Below, one piece after another: positions 6,791 through 8,833 of a stretch of DNA of 8,833 nucleotides. The DNA is from Candidatus Galligastranaerophilus intestinigallinarum (GTDB taxonomy: Bacteria > Cyanobacteriota > Vampirovibrionia > Gastranaerophilales > Gastranaerophilaceae), in contig DVKW01000168.1 in assembly GCA_018715855.1 (NCBI GenBank), forward strand, positions 1 through 8,833, written 5' to 3'. How positions within the stretch are numbered: position 1 is the stretch's first letter; each line of letters opens with the position of its first letter. Under the pieces are notes generated by a model. The model did no database searches and had not been told where the DNA came from. It was given only the letters and a program-made list of their open reading frames with translations. A program made the translations under genes and the position numbers.

Positions 6791-7011
6791 TAACTGTTTC
6801 CTTCAATACCGTCAATTTTATCTATTGCTTCATACAATTTTGGAATTAATATATTTTCAACAAATTCAAAAGCAGCATCAGCAATTGAATTTTTCAAATT
6901 TTTAACAATTTCTTCAATCATTTTAATAACGGTATCAACGCTTGTTTTTGTTAATTTTTCGCCGCCTGAAAGTGCAATTTGTTTTAAATTGCTTTTTAAT
7001 TCTTCTTCCAT
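6790..7011 (-). CDS. small acidic helical phage protein of unknown function (73 aa)
   Basis: No family is recognised. The protein is predicted by eye to be almost entirely alpha-helical, with amphipathic repeats from about residue 18 to 66 (for example VDTVIKMIEEIVKNLKNSI, then FEFVENILIPKLYEAIDKI), a SGGEK turn near residue 15, and no uninterrupted hydrophobic span long enough for a membrane helix. It sits between the fibre-assembly-like gene, two bases away, and the 78-aa gene, which overlaps it by one base. GAGG lies seven bases before its ATG. A pore-forming amphipathic peptide or a structural/chaperone role would both fit; neither is shown by the sequence. Confidence 0.7.
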   Translation of the reverse strand: MEEELKSNLKQIALSGGEKLTKTSVDTVIKMIEEIVKNLKNSIADAAFEFVENILIPKLYEAIDKIDGIEGNS

Positions 7012-7013
7012 TT

Positions 7014-7595
7014 TTAAACCTCGCTTTCTAAAATAATAAGTTCATTTCTTAATTTTTTTGCTTCTTTTTCAACTTCATTTAATTTTTCCGTGTCTTCTGC
7101 GCTTCCTGTGCCTGCTAAAATGGCTCTTATGGGCCTGATTGCCTTAGAATCAAGTTCCAGTAATTGATTTTTAATTTTTTCCGTTTCTTCTTTTTTTATT
7201 TTGTTATTTAAAAATTCTTGATACTCTTCTTCTGTTTTTTGAGCAATTTCCTCGTTTTGAATTTTGAATTTGTTGGGGTTTTCTTTAATTAATTTTGCCA
7301 TATCGGCTGTTACAAGGTAATTTTCTTCAATTTCGCCAATTTCTGTTATATCTTTAATATTAAAATTTTCATCGCAAATTTTATGGCTCACCCTAAAATC
7401 TTTTTTTATTTCCCAAGCTTTGCCATTAAAAATTGCAACTTCGTTTTCACCTGTTTTTGGTGGCTCTATAACTGTTGCACAAGCCGGAACCAAATGAACA
7501 AATTCACCCTTTATTTTCGTTTCCATAGGGTCTGCACTTGCCAAAGTTATTGATAAATATTCTTTTGTATTTTTATCATAATTATATAAATTCAT
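7014..7595 (-). CDS. phage tail-fibre-assembly-like protein
   Basis: The 193-aa protein resembles small proteins encoded directly after tail fibre genes, thought to help fibre folding or attachment. The N-terminal part (1-75) has the typical pattern: NLYNYDKNTKEYL, then a Pro-rich segment HLVPACATVIEPPKTGENEV, then AIFNGKAWEIKKDFR. The middle (90-145) is charged and helical. The C-terminal part (146-190), LELDSKAIRPIRAILAGTG followed by EDTEKLNEVEKEAKKLRNEL, matches the conserved helical tail found in many phage fibre-associated proteins. The start at 7595 has AAAGGAAA upstream at suitable spacing, and the gene lies 20 bases after the tail fibre gene. Whether it is a chaperone or a structural fibre subunit cannot be settled here. 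Confidence 0.75.
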   Translation of the reverse strand: MNLYNYDKNTKEYLSITLASADPMETKIKGEFVHLVPACATVIEPPKTGENEVAIFNGKAWEIKKDFRVSHKICDENFNIKDITEIGEIEENYLVTADMAKLIKENPNKFKIQNEEIAQKTEEEYQEFLNNKIKKEETEKIKNQLLELDSKAIRPIRAILAGTGSAEDTEKLNEVEKEAKKLRNELIILESEV

Positions 7596-7615
7596 TTTTG
7601 GTTTCCTTTCTTTTT

Positions 7616-8260
7616 TTAAGCATATCTTGTTTTTACTCTAACTTTAACAGATGGCGGTTGAACGGTTGTTGAATTACCATAAATTGATGATGAACGAGAG
7701 GCGTTAAAGCCTAAAGTGCTAGGATAGCGAGAATTACTTGATTGGCATATTGGGGTTGAAGTTGTTTCATAGTTATAAAAACAACCGCTGTCTTTTCCAA
7801 CTTGTGGCTGACCTGTTGTTGACCCTGTAATATTTGGCAAACCTGCTTCAATATAGCCAAAATCCTCTGCGCCCCAAAGGGTTCTGTTTCTAAAATCAGG
7901 CAAATTAAAAGTTGTTGAACCATCCCCTTCGCCATAGGTTGTACCATATATTTCAAAAAGTGCAGCATAGGTTGTTCTTGAAATTTCGGCACCTTCAAGC
8001 CATATTTCATTTTCGCCTAAAATATTTGATAATGTAGGAATAGGGTTTCCAATACCTTCTAATAAGCTAATTCTTATCTCATGGTCTTCTATTCCGTTTT
8101 CAATATTGTTTAAGTTTTGAGCATTAACAGGTGTTCCGAAAGTTAAAATGTTGTTTGGTGGGTCTTGAATTGTGGTTGTGCCGTCTGAATTGTTAATTAA
8201 TTCATAGGTTCTTTCTTTTTTAACTTCTTGATCAACCCAAATTGTTTTATTGTAGGTCAT
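7616..8260 (-). CDS. phage tail fibre protein with phage tail collar domain
   Basis: This is a short fibre or receptor-binding protein at the tip of the phage tail. The 214-aa product has an N-terminal attachment-type segment (TIWVDQEV at 6-13 and TPVNAQNLNNIENGIEDHE at 43-61, a pattern common at the base of fibres), then a collar domain at about 83-130 with EIWLEGAEISRTTYAALFEI, YGTTYGEGDGSTTFNLPDFR and NRTLWG. A likely variable, Ser/Thr/Asn-rich tip follows at about 141-185 with Cys160 and Cys172. The conserved end, FNASRSSSIYGNSTTVQPPS then VKVRVKTRY, is typical of fibres with this fold. Its start at 8260 has AAGGAG six bases upstream. The small size suggests a short, simple fibre. Gene order (baseplate before, assembly-like protein after) supports the call. 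Confidence 0.9.
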   Translation of the reverse strand: MTYNKTIWVDQEVKKERTYELINNSDGTTTIQDPPNNILTFGTPVNAQNLNNIENGIEDHEIRISLLEGIGNPIPTLSNILGENEIWLEGAEISRTTYAALFEIYGTTYGEGDGSTTFNLPDFRNRTLWGAEDFGYIEAGLPNITGSTTGQPQVGKDSGCFYNYETTSTPICQSSNSRYPSTLGFNASRSSSIYGNSTTVQPPSVKVRVKTRYA

Positions 8261-8272
8261 TTCATTCTCCTT

Positions 8273-8764
8273 TTATATCGTGAATTCATTACATTTAAAT
8301 GTGTTGCATCTTTTTTCATATTTTGTAAGTTTAATGTTAAAAACAAGATGGCAAGGCCTTGCTGTGAATAATGCAGAATATAATTTTTTCTTGTAATTTT
8401 CATCTATTAAATGAACCGTAAATTGATATTTTTCGGCTTCATTTGAAATGTAGAATTGGCTGTTATCAACATTTCTTTTTATAAAATTGATTAATTCATC
8501 TTCTGTTAGCCTTTTTTTAGCTAGCATTTTATTTATTACATTTTTTCTTCTAATATCAAGGCTCAAGCTTGGATTATATGGTATACCATAATCTTCTTCA
8601 AACCTTTTTACGCCATTAATTGAACAGGTGCTAATTGAACATTCAAGAAGAATTTTAGAGAGTTTTAATTTAATATTTTCTATTTCAGGCTCAATTGCAT
8701 CTAAAATTTCGCTTGTATATTTTTCTTCCGCAACAAATTGCGGAAGATTGCTTTTTAAAGTCAT
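8273..8764 (-). CDS. YmfQ/DUF2313-like phage tail (baseplate) protein
   Basis: The 163-aa protein fits the family of putative tail or baseplate proteins (YmfQ, DUF2313; XkdU-like position) encoded between baseplate J and the tail fibre. Its features in order: a short N-terminus with LPQF, the helical LDAIEPEIENIKLKLSKILL (21-40), the block RFEEDYGIPYNPSLSLDIRR (54-73), a helical NVINKMLAKKRLTEDELINF (75-94), and an end containing FTVHL and ARPCHLVF. The second and third blocks are the most typical of the family. The ATG at 8764 has a very strong AAGGAGG, with a somewhat short four-base spacing. The first codons include a 10-bp perfect hairpin, described separately. The next gene starts 12 bases downstream. 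It is probably a wedge or hub component; its exact role is not well established. Confidence 0.8.
   Translation of the reverse strand: MTLKSNLPQFVAEEKYTSEILDAIEPEIENIKLKLSKILLECSISTCSINGVKRFEEDYGIPYNPSLSLDIRRKNVINKMLAKKRLTEDELINFIKRNVDNSQFYISNEAEKYQFTVHLIDENYKKKLYSALFTARPCHLVFNIKLTKYEKRCNTFKCNEFTI
8724..8747. repeat. 10-bp perfect hairpin in the first codons of the YmfQ-like gene
   Basis: TCTTCCGCAA (8724-8733) and TTGCGGAAGA (8738-8747) are exact reverse complements around a 4-base loop. In the - strand message the hairpin spans roughly codons 6-14 of the YmfQ-like gene, just downstream of a strong ribosome binding site. Read on the + strand it is followed by TTGCTTTTT, so it could also act as a weak terminator for antisense transcription entering the phage operon. 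It may equally be a chance product of the coding sequence. Confidence 0.5.
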
Positions 8765-8775
8765 CCATCCTCCTT

Positions 8776-8833
8776 TTATTCAATTGTGTTTATAACAATT
8801 TCTCCGACAACAGGAACTTGAAGCTTGCTAATG
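8776..8833 (-). CDS. 3' end of a phage tail gene, probably baseplate J-like
   Basis: Only the last 18 codons or so are in view; the reading ends ISKLQVPVVGEIVINTIE before the TAA at 8776-8778. It stops 11 bases before the YmfQ-like start, and the ribosome binding site of that gene lies in the gap. In contractile-tail phages the gene at this position is usually the baseplate J/XkdT protein, and a short Pro-Val-Gly strand near the end is compatible with that. The visible part is too short to prove the family, so the name rests on gene order. Confidence 0.55.
   Translation of the reverse strand, partial: ISKLQVPVVGEIVINTIE

Noticed and set aside
6717..6905. A 62-aa + strand open frame opposite the small phage genes
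   Set aside because: It is antisense to two overlapping genes that have good ribosome binding sites, and it looks like a low-complexity shadow.
7616..7840. Tail fibre C-terminus as the variable region of a diversity-generating retroelement
   Set aside because: No reverse transcriptase gene, template repeat or adenine-biased second copy is visible, and the C-terminus matches ordinary collar-type fibres.
7711..8010. A 99-aa open frame overlapping the tail fibre gene on the same strand
   Set aside because: It lies wholly inside the collar-domain gene in another frame and its composition (Gln- and Leu-rich) is that of a frame-shifted shadow.

Overview
The window is AT-rich bacterial DNA using the standard bacterial code (TGA serves as a stop). 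It joins a chromosomal housekeeping segment on the + strand (about 1-5785) to a phage tail-and-lysis module on the - strand (about 5816-8833). The low G+C content, the family mix, pheT standing apart from pheS (as I recall is usual in cyanobacteria), and a long-chain polyprenyl synthase next to lepB would fit a gut Melainabacteria/Gastranaerophilales-type genome. Other AT-rich anaerobes remain possible, and this placement is low-confidence inference.

Host segment. The 3' part of an M29 metallo-aminopeptidase gene, a trans-polyprenyl diphosphate synthase gene and a signal peptidase I gene (lepB) follow one another with single-base gaps, so they are almost certainly one translationally coupled operon. 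A short intergenic stretch with a convincing sigma70-type promoter (TTGCAA, 18 bp, TACAAT) precedes a complete pheT (phenylalanyl-tRNA synthetase beta subunit, 818 aa). A 218-base non-coding interval follows. It holds a 13-bp perfect inverted repeat (probable pheT terminator) that overlaps a second TTGCAA-type promoter, and then a leader of about 100 bases containing a 12-bp perfect palindrome. The leader ends at a secreted lytic transglycosylase (GH23/SLT) gene.

Boundary. A strong hairpin at 5792-5817, with T-rich flanks on both strands, closes both the transglycosylase gene and the oppositely directed phage operon. The stop codon of the last phage gene lies partly inside the stem.

Phage segment, read on the - strand from the right edge: the end of a gene whose position suggests baseplate J; a YmfQ/DUF2313-like baseplate or tail protein; a tail fibre with a collar domain; a tail-fibre-assembly-like protein; two small unidentified proteins; a one-helix membrane protein (holin-type candidate); and an M15 peptidase (probable endolysin). 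The genes are tightly packed or overlapping and each has a recognisable ribosome binding site, so they form one late operon. The order baseplate, fibre, lysis matches Mu/P2-like contractile phages, and also tailocins derived from them. The window cannot tell prophage from tailocin, because no head, packaging or integration genes are in view. No tRNA, rRNA, CRISPR array or insertion sequence was seen.
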